Positions 10,001-16,993 of a DNA stretch of 64,000 nucleotides are shown here, piece after piece (within the stretch, counting starts at the first letter, position 1; each line of letters opens with the position of its first letter). A program made the translations under genes and the position numbers. The DNA comes from Catellatospora sichuanensis. Its GTDB lineage: Bacteria; Actinomycetota; Actinomycetes; Mycobacteriales; Micromonosporaceae. Below the pieces are notes generated by a model. The model was not told the DNA's origin, did no database searches, and saw only the letters and a program-made list of their open reading frames with translations. The DNA lies in NCBI RefSeq assembly GCF_007483665.1, contig NZ_VIQO01000050.1, positions 1 through 64,000 of the forward strand. Direction: 5' to 3'.

Positions 10001-11154
10001 GACGAGTACGCCGAGTTCTCGTGCACGTACGCGTGGGACAGGTCGTTGGTCCACACGGTGGCGCTGTGGTCGCCGGCGTTGAGGTCCACGGTGATGTGCA
10101 CGTTGACCCCGGACAGGTCCACCTTGCTGCGGTCCTCGGCGGCGGCCCCGGCCCGGCAGATCCACACGTCGTTGATGGCGACGTCCAGCTCGTCGGACTC
10201 GAACACGGCGTCGGTGCAGCCGACGGCGGCCAGGATCCGGCCCCAGTTGGGGTCCTTGCCGAACAGCGCGGTCTTGACCAGGTTGTTGCGGGCGATCTCG
10301 CGGCCCACGATCACCGCGTCTTCCTCGGAGTCGGCGTTGATCACCTCGATGGCGATCTGCTTGGTGTGCCCCTCGGCGTCGGCCAGCAGCTGCTGGGCCA
10401 GCTCGTGGCAGGCCCGGGTGACGGCGGCGGTCAGCTCCTCCTGCGTAGGCTCGACGCCCGACGCGCCGGAGGCCAGCAGCAGCACCGTGTCGTTGGTCGA
10501 CATGCAGCCGTCGGAGTCGAGCCGGTCGAAGGTGAGCCGGCAGGCCTCCCGCAGCGCCTCGTCGAGGGCGTCGCCGCCGGCCATCGCGTCGGTGGTGAGC
10601 ACGCACAGCATCGTCGCCAGCGACGGGGCGAGCATGCCCGCGCCCTTGGCCATGCCGCCGACGGTCCAGCCGTCGCCGGTCTCCACCTCGACCACCTTGG
10701 GCCGGGTGTCGGTGGTCATGATGGCCTCCGCCGCGGCGAAGCCGCCCGCCTTGGCCAGCGCCTTGGTCGCGCCGTCGACGCCCGCCAGCAGCTTGGGCAT
10801 GGGCAGCCGCTCGCCGATCAGCCCGGTCGAGCAGACCGCGACCTGGCCCGCGCCCATGCCGCCCAGCCGGGAGGCGACGTACTCGGCGGTGGAGTGGGTG
10901 TCCTGGAAACCGCCCGGTCCGGTGCAGGCGTTGGCGCCGCCGGAGTTGAGCACCACGACCTTGACCGCGCGGCCCTTGATCACCTGCTGCGACCAGAGCA
11001 CCGGGGCGGCCTTGACCCGGTTGGCGGTGAACACGCCGGCGGCGGTGGCGTCGGGGCCGTCGTTGACGACCAGCGCCAGGTCCAGCGCGCCGGTGCCCTT
11101 CAGCCCTGCGGCGACACCCGCGGCCCGGAAACCCTTGGGGGAGGTCACGGTCAT
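9997..11154 (-). CDS. argJ: bifunctional ornithine acetyltransferase / N-acetylglutamate synthase
   Basis: Recycles the acetyl group from N-acetylornithine to glutamate. 385 residues from the ATG that overlaps the argC stop (ATGA). The autocleavage region KGAGMLAPSLATMLCVLTTDA has the Ala-Thr bond whose Thr becomes the nucleophile of the beta chain. Other family blocks: NSGGANACTGPGGFQDT and NWGRILAAVGC. Presence of argJ implies the cyclic acetyl pathway. Confidence 0.97.
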   Translation of the reverse strand: MTVTSPKGFRAAGVAAGLKGTGALDLALVVNDGPDATAAGVFTANRVKAAPVLWSQQVIKGRAVKVVVLNSGGANACTGPGGFQDTHSTAEYVASRLGGMGAGQVAVCSTGLIGERLPMPKLLAGVDGATKALAKAGGFAAAEAIMTTDTRPKVVEVETGDGWTVGGMAKGAGMLAPSLATMLCVLTTDAMAGGDALDEALREACRLTFDRLDSDGCMSTNDTVLLLASGASGVEPTQEELTAAVTRACHELAQQLLADAEGHTKQIAIEVINADSEEDAVIVGREIARNNLVKTALFGKDPNWGRILAAVGCTDAVFESDELDVAINDVWICRAGAAAEDRSKVDLSGVNVHITVDLNAGDHSATVWTNDLSHAYVHENSAYSS

Positions 11155-12164
11155 GGTGCGACTCCGAAGACGGACAGGCCGGAGGTTTCCGGCAGGTCGA
11201 ACATGATGTTGGCGCACTGCACGGCCTGCGCCGCCGCGCCCTTGCCGAGGTTGTCGATCGCGGAGACCACGATGATCCGGCCGCTGTCCACGTCGACGGT
11301 GGCCTGCAGGTGCGCGCTCGCCGAGCCGAGCACGGCGGCGGTGTGCGGCCACGCCCCCTCGGGCAGCAGGTGCACCAGTGGCTCGTCGCCGTACGCGTCG
11401 GCGAGCACCGCGCGCACCACGCTCGCGGTGATGTCGCAGTTGGTGGGCTTGGCGGTGACCGTGGCCAGGATGCCCCGCGGCATCGGCGCGAGCACCGGGG
11501 TGAACGACAGGCTCGCCGCGCCGGTGGCCTGCTTGATCTCCGGCACGTGCTGGTGCGACCCCACCTTGTACGGGCTGAGGTCCCCCATCACCTCGCTGCC
11601 CAGCAGGTGGAGCTTGGCCGACTTGCCCGCCCCGGACGTGCCGGAGGCGGCGACCACGACCACGTCCTCGGCTTCGGCCAGCCCGCTGTGCAGCAGCGGC
11701 GCGAGCGCGAGCGTGGTGGCTACGGCGTAGCAGCCGGTCGCGGCCACCCGGGCCGATCCGGCGATCAGCTCACGCTGGCCGGGCAGCTCAGGCAGGCCGT
11801 AGGTCCAGGCCCCGGCGTGCTCGCCGCCGTAGTAGCGGGTCCACGCCGCCGCGTCGTGCAGCCGGTGGTCCGCGCCCAGGTCCACCACCTTCGCGGTGGC
11901 GGGCAAGCCCGCAGCGACCGCGCCCGACTCGCCGTGCGGCAGGGCCAGGAAGACGAGGTCGGTGTCGGCGAAGACCTCGGCAGTGGTCTCGGTCAGAATG
12001 AGGTCGAGCCCGGTGAGGTGCGGGTGCACCGCCGCGACCGGCTTGCCGGCCTGGCTGTGGGCCGTGGCCGCGACGAGTTCGAACTCGGGGTGCCCGGCGA
12101 TGAGGCGCAGCAGCTCGCCGCCCGCGTACCCGCTGGCCCCGGCGACGCCGATCCGGATTCCCAT
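11151..12164 (-). CDS. argC: N-acetyl-gamma-glutamyl-phosphate reductase
   Basis: NADPH-dependent reduction of acetylglutamyl phosphate. 337 residues. N-terminal dinucleotide motif GASGYAGGELLRL and catalytic-Cys segment AATGCYAVATTLALAPL are present. ATG 12164 is chosen for its GGAGGT ribosome site six bases upstream and because the fold begins there (GIRIGVAGASG); an ATG 57 nt upstream lies inside the promoter. First gene of the arg operon. Confidence 0.97.
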   Translation of the reverse strand: MGIRIGVAGASGYAGGELLRLIAGHPEFELVAATAHSQAGKPVAAVHPHLTGLDLILTETTAEVFADTDLVFLALPHGESGAVAAGLPATAKVVDLGADHRLHDAAAWTRYYGGEHAGAWTYGLPELPGQRELIAGSARVAATGCYAVATTLALAPLLHSGLAEAEDVVVVAASGTSGAGKSAKLHLLGSEVMGDLSPYKVGSHQHVPEIKQATGAASLSFTPVLAPMPRGILATVTAKPTNCDITASVVRAVLADAYGDEPLVHLLPEGAWPHTAAVLGSASAHLQATVDVDSGRIIVVSAIDNLGKGAAAQAVQCANIMFDLPETSGLSVFGVAP

Positions 12165-12192
12165 ACCTACCTCCGCATAAACATTCGCCATG

Positions 12193-12221
12193 AGCATACG
12201 GCCCGGTGCATGTTCATGCAA
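12193..12221 (-). promoter_or_regulatory. arg operon promoter
   Basis: The minus strand has TTGCAT (12216-12221), a 17-nt spacer and TATGCT (12193-12198), 28 bases upstream of the argC start. The -35 is embedded in a palindromic ARG-box candidate. Confidence 0.7.
12207..12220. promoter_or_regulatory. candidate ArgR operator (ARG box)
   Basis: TGCATGTTCATGCA is palindromic apart from its central two bases and overlaps the -35 region, where ArgR binding would block RNA polymerase. A second weaker half-site, GCGAATGTTTATGC on the minus strand, lies at 12175-12188 between the promoter and argC. Assignment rests on position and on similarity to actinomycete ARG boxes. Confidence 0.6.
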
Positions 12222-12251
12222 ATGAGGCCCGCGTCACTCATCCCGGACGCG

Positions 12252-12503
12252 TCAGTCATCAGGGAAGCCGGTCAGCACCTCGTAGAACCGGGTGCAGGCG
12301 GCCGCCTCGGTGTCGAGAACCTCGCGGACGTCGTACACCCCGCGCTCGTAGGAGCCGATCTCCCAGCGGTCGCCGGCCGGACGCAGGAACCAGAAGTCGG
12401 TGGGGATCGGCACGTGCTCGTGCACGCCCGGCACCTGGAAGGATTCCGGCGCCTGCCCCGCTTCGAGCAGCGCGGTGACGAGCACGTGCCGATCGGGGAT
12501 CAC
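12252..12503 (-). CDS. candidate immunity protein to TNT toxin
   Basis: 83-residue soluble, acidic protein with no signal peptide or membrane segment. The GTG start overlaps the TNT gene's stop (GTGA), so the two are co-translated. The core reads FWFLRPAGDRWEIGSYERGVYDVREVLDTE, followed by a short helix (AAACTRFYEVL). I do not know a named family for it. Because the upstream gene is a secreted toxin-type enzyme, an immunity or chaperone role is inferred from context only. Confidence 0.6.
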   Translation of the reverse strand: MIPDRHVLVTALLEAGQAPESFQVPGVHEHVPIPTDFWFLRPAGDRWEIGSYERGVYDVREVLDTEAAACTRFYEVLTGFPDD

Positions 12504-13180
12504 CCGCGCACCGCCGGCAACTCCTCGACCAGGTAGCCGTTGGCCAGCAGCCAGGTCACGCTCAGCTGCGTGCCGGACTCGGGCAGGTAGGACGGCATCA
12601 GCTTGTACTGCATGCCCAGGCCGGGCTGGCCGAACCACGGGGCGGTCATGCCCGCGTCCACCGTGAACGCCTTGGCCACGCAGTACACGTGGTAGTTGGC
12701 CTGCGGCGCGCTCTCCGGCGTGTTCAGGTTCTGCGGCGGCAGCGCCCGGTCGGCGTACGGCGTGCGCACCGGGGCCAGGAAGGAGCCGCCGGCGAAGCCG
12801 AACCGGTCGAGCCGGGCGCCGACGGCGAGTTCCAGCGGGTTGCGGTCGACCATGTCGCCGTGGCTCATGAAGCCGTCGTTGGGCGGGTAGACCCAGTTCG
12901 CGCCGTCGCGGAACTGCGCCACGAAGTCGGCCTCGGGCAGCGCGCCGAAGCGCTGGTAACCGTGCAGCAGCGGGCCGACCACGCCGGAGCGCGGCAGCGG
13001 CTTCGGGCCGAGTTCCGGGCGGGCCGGGTCGAAGAAGACCTGGGTGGCCGGCGCGATCGCGGGCGTGCCGGGACGGCATTCGCCGCGCCCGTAGCCGACA
13101 GTGGCCGACGCTTCGGCGGCCGGGGCGAGCGGGACGAGCATCGCCGCGGCGAGCGCGGCGACCAGGAGACGGATTTTCAC
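12500..13180 (-). CDS. secreted TNT-domain protein (NAD+ glycohydrolase type)
   Basis: 226 residues: a signal peptide (KIR then a hydrophobic LLVAALAAAMLVPLAP, cleavage near residue 26) and a C-terminal TNT domain, the fold of the tuberculosis necrotising toxin that hydrolyses NAD+. Domain landmarks: VYPPNDGF (97-104), LDRFGFAGGSFLAP with Arg126, DRALPPQNLN, and PWFGQPGLGMQY with Gln191, matching the Arg and Gln important in TNT. Start is GTG 13180, the only initiator before the signal peptide. No ESX or pre-toxin repeats, so it is a minimal Sec-exported form. Divergent from an ArsR/MFS pair. Confidence 0.8.
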   Translation of the reverse strand: MKIRLLVAALAAAMLVPLAPAAEASATVGYGRGECRPGTPAIAPATQVFFDPARPELGPKPLPRSGVVGPLLHGYQRFGALPEADFVAQFRDGANWVYPPNDGFMSHGDMVDRNPLELAVGARLDRFGFAGGSFLAPVRTPYADRALPPQNLNTPESAPQANYHVYCVAKAFTVDAGMTAPWFGQPGLGMQYKLMPSYLPESGTQLSVTWLLANGYLVEELPAVRG

Positions 13181-13186
13181 AAAACC

Positions 13187-13222
13187 CCCGTTAGTGAACC
13201 AATAGGCGTGATCACTAACGGG
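13187..13222. promoter_or_regulatory. inverted-repeat operator between TNT and arsR genes
   Basis: Perfect 11-bp arms CCCGTTAGTGA (13187-13197) and TCACTAACGGG (13212-13222) with 14 bases between. It sits just upstream of the TNT gene start and about 70 bases before the divergent ArsR-type regulator, a good candidate for control of both transcripts. Confidence 0.65.
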
Positions 13223-13275
13223 CGGGAGGGCGTCGGGGTTGCTCTCGACCACTCCCCAAGAACCGTTTGGTGGTC

Positions 13276-13281
13276 TAGACT
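13276..13281 (+). promoter_or_regulatory. leaderless-type -10 for arsR
   Basis: TAGACT followed by exactly seven bases and the ATG, the arrangement of actinobacterial leaderless transcripts. No Shine-Dalgarno is present upstream of the ATG, which supports this. Confidence 0.55.
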
Positions 13282-13288
13282 CCCCAAC

Positions 13289-13885
13289 ATGTCTTTGGGA
13301 GATGAGGCTCCGGCGGCGCAGACCGGCCGCACGGTCACCGGGGACCTGCGCGCCCTGGCCCACCCGATCCGGCTGCGCATCCTGTCGCTGCTCACCGGCG
13401 CGGAGATGAACGCCGCCGAGGTCGCCCGCGAACTCGGCATCACGCACGCCAACGCCAGCTACCACCTGCGCCTGCTGCTCAACGCCGCCACCATCGAGGT
13501 CGCCGGGCAGGAGAAGATCCGCGGCGGGCAGGCCAAGCGCTACCGCTACGACGTCGACAAGGCGTTCGCCCCGCGCGGCGACCGGGCGCACCCGCAGCCC
13601 GAGGACGTCCAGATCGTGTACGCCGCGCTCGCCGCCGAACTGCAGCGGCGCGCCCGCGCGATCGTCACCGGCCCCGACTCCGTCGGCACCCTCACCGACG
13701 CCGAACTCTGGATCGACCTGGACGAGTGGCGAAAGATCCGCGACCGGGTCGCCCAGGCGAGCGAGCACCTGCACCGCCTCGCCCAGCGCCCGCACAGCCC
13801 CGGCACGGTACGCGTCAGCGCCTCCATCGCGCTGTTCCGGATGCACGACGACGCCCCCACCCCGCACCCCCAGGAGCAGGCATGA
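13289..13885 (+). CDS. ArsR-type winged-helix regulator
   Basis: 198 residues. Residues ~14-85 form a helix-turn-helix: DLRALAHPIRLRILSLL, AAEVARELGITHANASYHLRLL, then a wing. The C-terminal half is helical (AALAAELQRRARAIVTGPDS) and may sense a ligand or dimerise. The stop overlaps the following transporter start (ATGA). Members of this group usually control the adjacent exporter. Start is ATG 13289, set by the -10/leaderless spacing. Confidence 0.85.
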   Translation: MSLGDEAPAAQTGRTVTGDLRALAHPIRLRILSLLTGAEMNAAEVARELGITHANASYHLRLLLNAATIEVAGQEKIRGGQAKRYRYDVDKAFAPRGDRAHPQPEDVQIVYAALAAELQRRARAIVTGPDSVGTLTDAELWIDLDEWRKIRDRVAQASEHLHRLAQRPHSPGTVRVSASIALFRMHDDAPTPHPQEQA

Positions 13886-15150
13886 CCACCTTCCGCGAGT
13901 CGCTGGCGCCGCTACGCCACGCCCCGTTCCGCCACCTTGTCACCGGCCGGGTGATCAGCCTGCTCGGCAACGCCGCCGCGCCGATCGCGCTGGCGTTCGC
14001 CGTGCTCGACCTGACGGGCTCCCCCATCGCCCTGGGCCTGGTCGTCGGGGCCCGGTCCCTGACCAACGTGCTGTTCGTGCTCTTCGGCGGCGTGCTCGCC
14101 GACCGGCTCCCCCGGCACATGGTCATGGTCGGCTCCAGCGCGCTGGCCGCCCTCACCCAGGCCGCGGTCGCCGCCTTGGTGCTCACCGGCACCGCGACCA
14201 TCCCCCTGCTGATCGCCCTGAGCGCCGTCAACGGCATGGTCAGCGCGATCGCCATGCCGGCGACCGCGGCGCTGGTGCCGCAGACCGTGCCCGTGGAGAT
14301 GCTCACCCCGGCCAACGCGCTCAACCGCCTGGGTGGCAACACCGCCATGATCGCGGGCGCGGCGCTGGGCGGCGTACTCGTCGCCGCCGTCGGCCCCGGC
14401 TGGGGGCTGGCCGCCGACGCCGCCACGTTCGCGCTGAGCGCACTTGCGTTCGCCCTGGTACGCGTACCGGAGGTGCGCGACCGCACGGCGCCGCGCCAGA
14501 GCACCCTGCACGAGCTGCGCGTGGGCTGGACCGAGTTCGTCTCCCGCAGCTGGGTCTGGACCGTCGTGCTGGCCTTCATGTTCATCAACGCGGCGCACTC
14601 CGGCGCGATGGGCGTGCTCGGACCAACCATCGCCGACCGGACCATCGAGCGCTCCGGTTGGGGCATCGTGCTGGCGGTGCAGACCGCCGGGATGGTCGCC
14701 GGGGCGGTGCTGGCGCTACGGCTGCGAGTGCGCCGACCGCTGCTGGTCGGGTGCGCCTGCATGATCGGTTTCGTGCTGCCGACGGTGACCCTCGCCGAGT
14801 GGCCGGTGCTGCCCGTGTTGGTGATCAGCGCTTTCCTGGCCGGCGTGGCCGTCGAGCAGTTCACCATCGCCTGGGATTCCTCGCTGCAGCGGCACGTGCC
14901 CGCCGACCGGCTCGCCCGGGTGTATTCCTACGACATGCTCGGCTCGTTCCTGGCGATCCCGGTCGGCCAGGTTCTCGCCGGCCCGCTCGACGGATGGATC
15001 GGCACCGAGAACGCCCTGCTCTGCGCCGCGGCCGTGATGACCCTCGGGGTCATCGGCATGCTCGCCAACCACGGCGTACGCCACCTCCGCGCCGACACCC
15101 CCGTCGTGACCTCCGCCGCCACCCACGAACCCGCCGCCGCCACCGCCTGA
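13882..15150 (+). CDS. MFS transporter
   Basis: 422 residues with about 12 hydrophobic segments. Starts FRESLAPLRHAPFRHLVTGRVISLLGNAAAPIAL; the cytoplasmic loop 2-3 motif is GGVLADRLPRHMVMV. Closest in pattern to the enterobactin-exporter/macrolide-efflux type of MFS. Substrate unknown. Co-translated with the ArsR regulator, so probably an inducible efflux pump. Confidence 0.85.
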   Translation: MTTFRESLAPLRHAPFRHLVTGRVISLLGNAAAPIALAFAVLDLTGSPIALGLVVGARSLTNVLFVLFGGVLADRLPRHMVMVGSSALAALTQAAVAALVLTGTATIPLLIALSAVNGMVSAIAMPATAALVPQTVPVEMLTPANALNRLGGNTAMIAGAALGGVLVAAVGPGWGLAADAATFALSALAFALVRVPEVRDRTAPRQSTLHELRVGWTEFVSRSWVWTVVLAFMFINAAHSGAMGVLGPTIADRTIERSGWGIVLAVQTAGMVAGAVLALRLRVRRPLLVGCACMIGFVLPTVTLAEWPVLPVLVISAFLAGVAVEQFTIAWDSSLQRHVPADRLARVYSYDMLGSFLAIPVGQVLAGPLDGWIGTENALLCAAAVMTLGVIGMLANHGVRHLRADTPVVTSAATHEPAAATA

Positions 15151-15200
15151 CCCGCCATTCGCTCGCCACTCGCGGTCCGGGCAAAGGACCCCGCCGACGA

Positions 15201-15240
15201 GTGCTCGTTTCGGGACGCATGAGCGTCCCGAAACGAGCAC
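15201..15240. terminator. bidirectional terminator
   Basis: Perfect 18-bp stem GTGCTCGTTTCGGGACGC (15201-15218) with a four-base ATGA loop. It lies in the 229-bp gap between the MFS gene and the convergent reductase gene; the rest of this gap shows nothing else. Confidence 0.85.
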
Positions 15241-15379
15241 ACCGCAGCGGAATATCGGGATCCGCGAGACGCCTGGCAGCCGGGCGGACGAAGGCTCAGA
15301 AAACGCACGGACGCACCAGGCAAGCCTCATGATCATGTGTCGTGTGGGGCCCTTACGGACCACGGGCGCGACGGACTGT

Positions 15380-16093
15380 TCAGCGGGTACGGGTGTGGCG
15401 GAGGAAGAGGTGGGTGCCGTCGGTCAGGACTTGCTTGGGGCGCATGTGGCGCGGGGCCGAGGGCGGGCCGGCGACGATGCGGACGGAGCCGGGGCCGGCC
15501 AGGGTCGGGCTGACGGTGAGGCAGAGTTCGTCGACGAGATCGGCGGCGATCAGGCTGCCCAGCAGGTGGGGGCCACCTTCGCAGAGGATCTGGGACAGGC
15601 CCCGGGCGACGAGTTCGGCCACCATCACCGCAGGGTCGACCGAGGAGTCGCCGCAGTCGATCACCTCGGCGGCGTCCGGGTAGGCGTGCGGCGCGGACGC
15701 GTGCGTGACGACGATCGGCCGCACCGGCGGGTCCTCGAAGAACTTCTCCGGGACGGCGCCGCCGCGGGTCACCACGGCAAACCGCGGGTGCGGGGTGAGC
15801 CCGTGGGCGACCCGCCAGGCCTGGGCCCCGGCGTCGAGCAGGGTGGCGCCGTACCCCTCGACCCGGACCGTGCCCGCGCCGACCACGACCACGTCGGCCT
15901 GCATCCGCAGCCGTTTCATCAGGTCCTGGTCGGCCGGGCTGCCCAGCGAGCCGGAGCGGCCTTCGAGCGTGGCCGCCCCGTCCAGCGACGTGATCATGTT
16001 GACCCGCAGCAGCGGCCCGGCCGCACGCGGATAGGCCGCGAGCAGCTCCTCATCGGACAACTCACCAGCCGGTTCGGGCGACAACCTGCGCAT
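15380..16093 (-). CDS. pyrimidine/dihydrofolate reductase-like protein (RibD C-domain)
   Basis: 237 residues of the RibD C-terminal/DHFR-like fold: LLRVNMITSLDGAATLEGRSGSLGSPAD near the N-terminus, then VVVGAGTVRVEGYG and QILCEGGPHLLGSLIAADLVDELCLTVSP. The NADPH-binding and substrate segments are intact. It stands alone from the deaminase domain; the complete ribD lies at 29.9-31.0 kb, so this is a paralogue. It follows folP2 by nine bases with a likely shared transcript. A role in pterin or flavin metabolism is inferred. Confidence 0.85.
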   Translation of the reverse strand: MRRLSPEPAGELSDEELLAAYPRAAGPLLRVNMITSLDGAATLEGRSGSLGSPADQDLMKRLRMQADVVVVGAGTVRVEGYGATLLDAGAQAWRVAHGLTPHPRFAVVTRGGAVPEKFFEDPPVRPIVVTHASAPHAYPDAAEVIDCGDSSVDPAVMVAELVARGLSQILCEGGPHLLGSLIAADLVDELCLTVSPTLAGPGSVRIVAGPPSAPRHMRPKQVLTDGTHLFLRHTRTR

Positions 16094-16102
16094 ACGCGGA
16101 CC

Positions 16103-16993
16103 TCACATGTTGTGCACGGTGTAGGCGGGCTGCCGCCAGCCCAGGATCGCCTCGGTCATGCGCACGGCGTCCACGGACTCGCGCACATTGTGCATACGCA
16201 CGATCCTGGCCCCGAGCATGATCGAGGCCACCGCGGCGGCGAGGCTGCCGGACAGCCGCTCCCCCTGCGGGCGGTCCAGCGTCTCGCCGATGAAGTCCTT
16301 GTTGGAGACCGCGGCCAGCATCGGGTAACCGACCGCGGCGATCTCCGGCAGCCGCCGCGTCAGCTCCAGGGTGTGGAACGTGTTCTTGTTCAGGTCGTGG
16401 CCCGGGTCGATGACGATCTGCTCCGGGCGCACGCCCCGCTCCAGCGCCACCGCGACCCGCGACCGCAGGAAGTCAGCGATCTCGCCCGCCACGTCGGCGT
16501 ACTGCGGGCGCGGGAAGTGGGTGCGCGGCCTGGCCCGGCTGTGCGTGACGATCAGCTGGGTGTGCGGGCGCTGCGCGACCAGGTCGGCCAGCGCCAGGTC
16601 GTGCAGGCCGGTGGTGTCGTTGACGACGTGCGCGCCCGCATCCAGGCACACCTGGGCGACGTCGGCGCGGAAGGTGTCCACGCTGATCACCAGGTGCGGG
16701 TGCCGCTGGACGGTGGCCTGCACCACCGGCAGCACCCGCTCCAGCTCGACGTCCGCGTGGACCTCGCCGCCCTCGGGGGAGAACTTGACCCCGCCGATGT
16801 CGATCCAGTCCGCGCCGGCGGCGGCCGCGGCATCCACTGCCGCGACCGCCGCGTCGAGCGCGTAGGTGGCCCCCTTGTCGTAGAACGAGTCGGGGGTCCG
16901 GTTCACCACCGCCATCACCGCGACCTGGCGGTCGAAGTCGAACTCGCGTCCGGCGATGACCCGCTTCGCAGCGGCGATGTCGGGGACGAACAT
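16103..16993 (-). CDS. FolP2-like dihydropteroate synthase homologue
   Basis: 296 residues with the pterin-binding TIM-barrel. The N-terminal signature is AVVNRTPDSFYDKGATY, the form seen in mycobacterial FolP2, rather than the NVTxDSFSDGG of canonical FolP1. Other blocks: DWIDIGGVKFSPEG, ISVDTFRADVAQ, VNDTTGL and IDPGHDLNKN. In Mycobacterium leprae FolP2 lacked detectable DHPS activity, so a different role is possible. ATG overlaps the pheT stop by one base (TGATG). Sits between pheT and a reductase paralogue. Confidence 0.85.
   Translation of the reverse strand: MFVPDIAAAKRVIAGREFDFDRQVAVMAVVNRTPDSFYDKGATYALDAAVAAVDAAAAAGADWIDIGGVKFSPEGGEVHADVELERVLPVVQATVQRHPHLVISVDTFRADVAQVCLDAGAHVVNDTTGLHDLALADLVAQRPHTQLIVTHSRARPRTHFPRPQYADVAGEIADFLRSRVAVALERGVRPEQIVIDPGHDLNKNTFHTLELTRRLPEIAAVGYPMLAAVSNKDFIGETLDRPQGERLSGSLAAAVASIMLGARIVRMHNVRESVDAVRMTEAILGWRQPAYTVHNM

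Noticed and set aside
12252-13180. Frameshifted single TNT gene
   Set aside because: The frame change at 12500 first looks like a frameshift, but the TNT domain is complete before its stop and a GTGA start overlaps it. The downstream part is a separate compact domain, so two coupled genes fit better.
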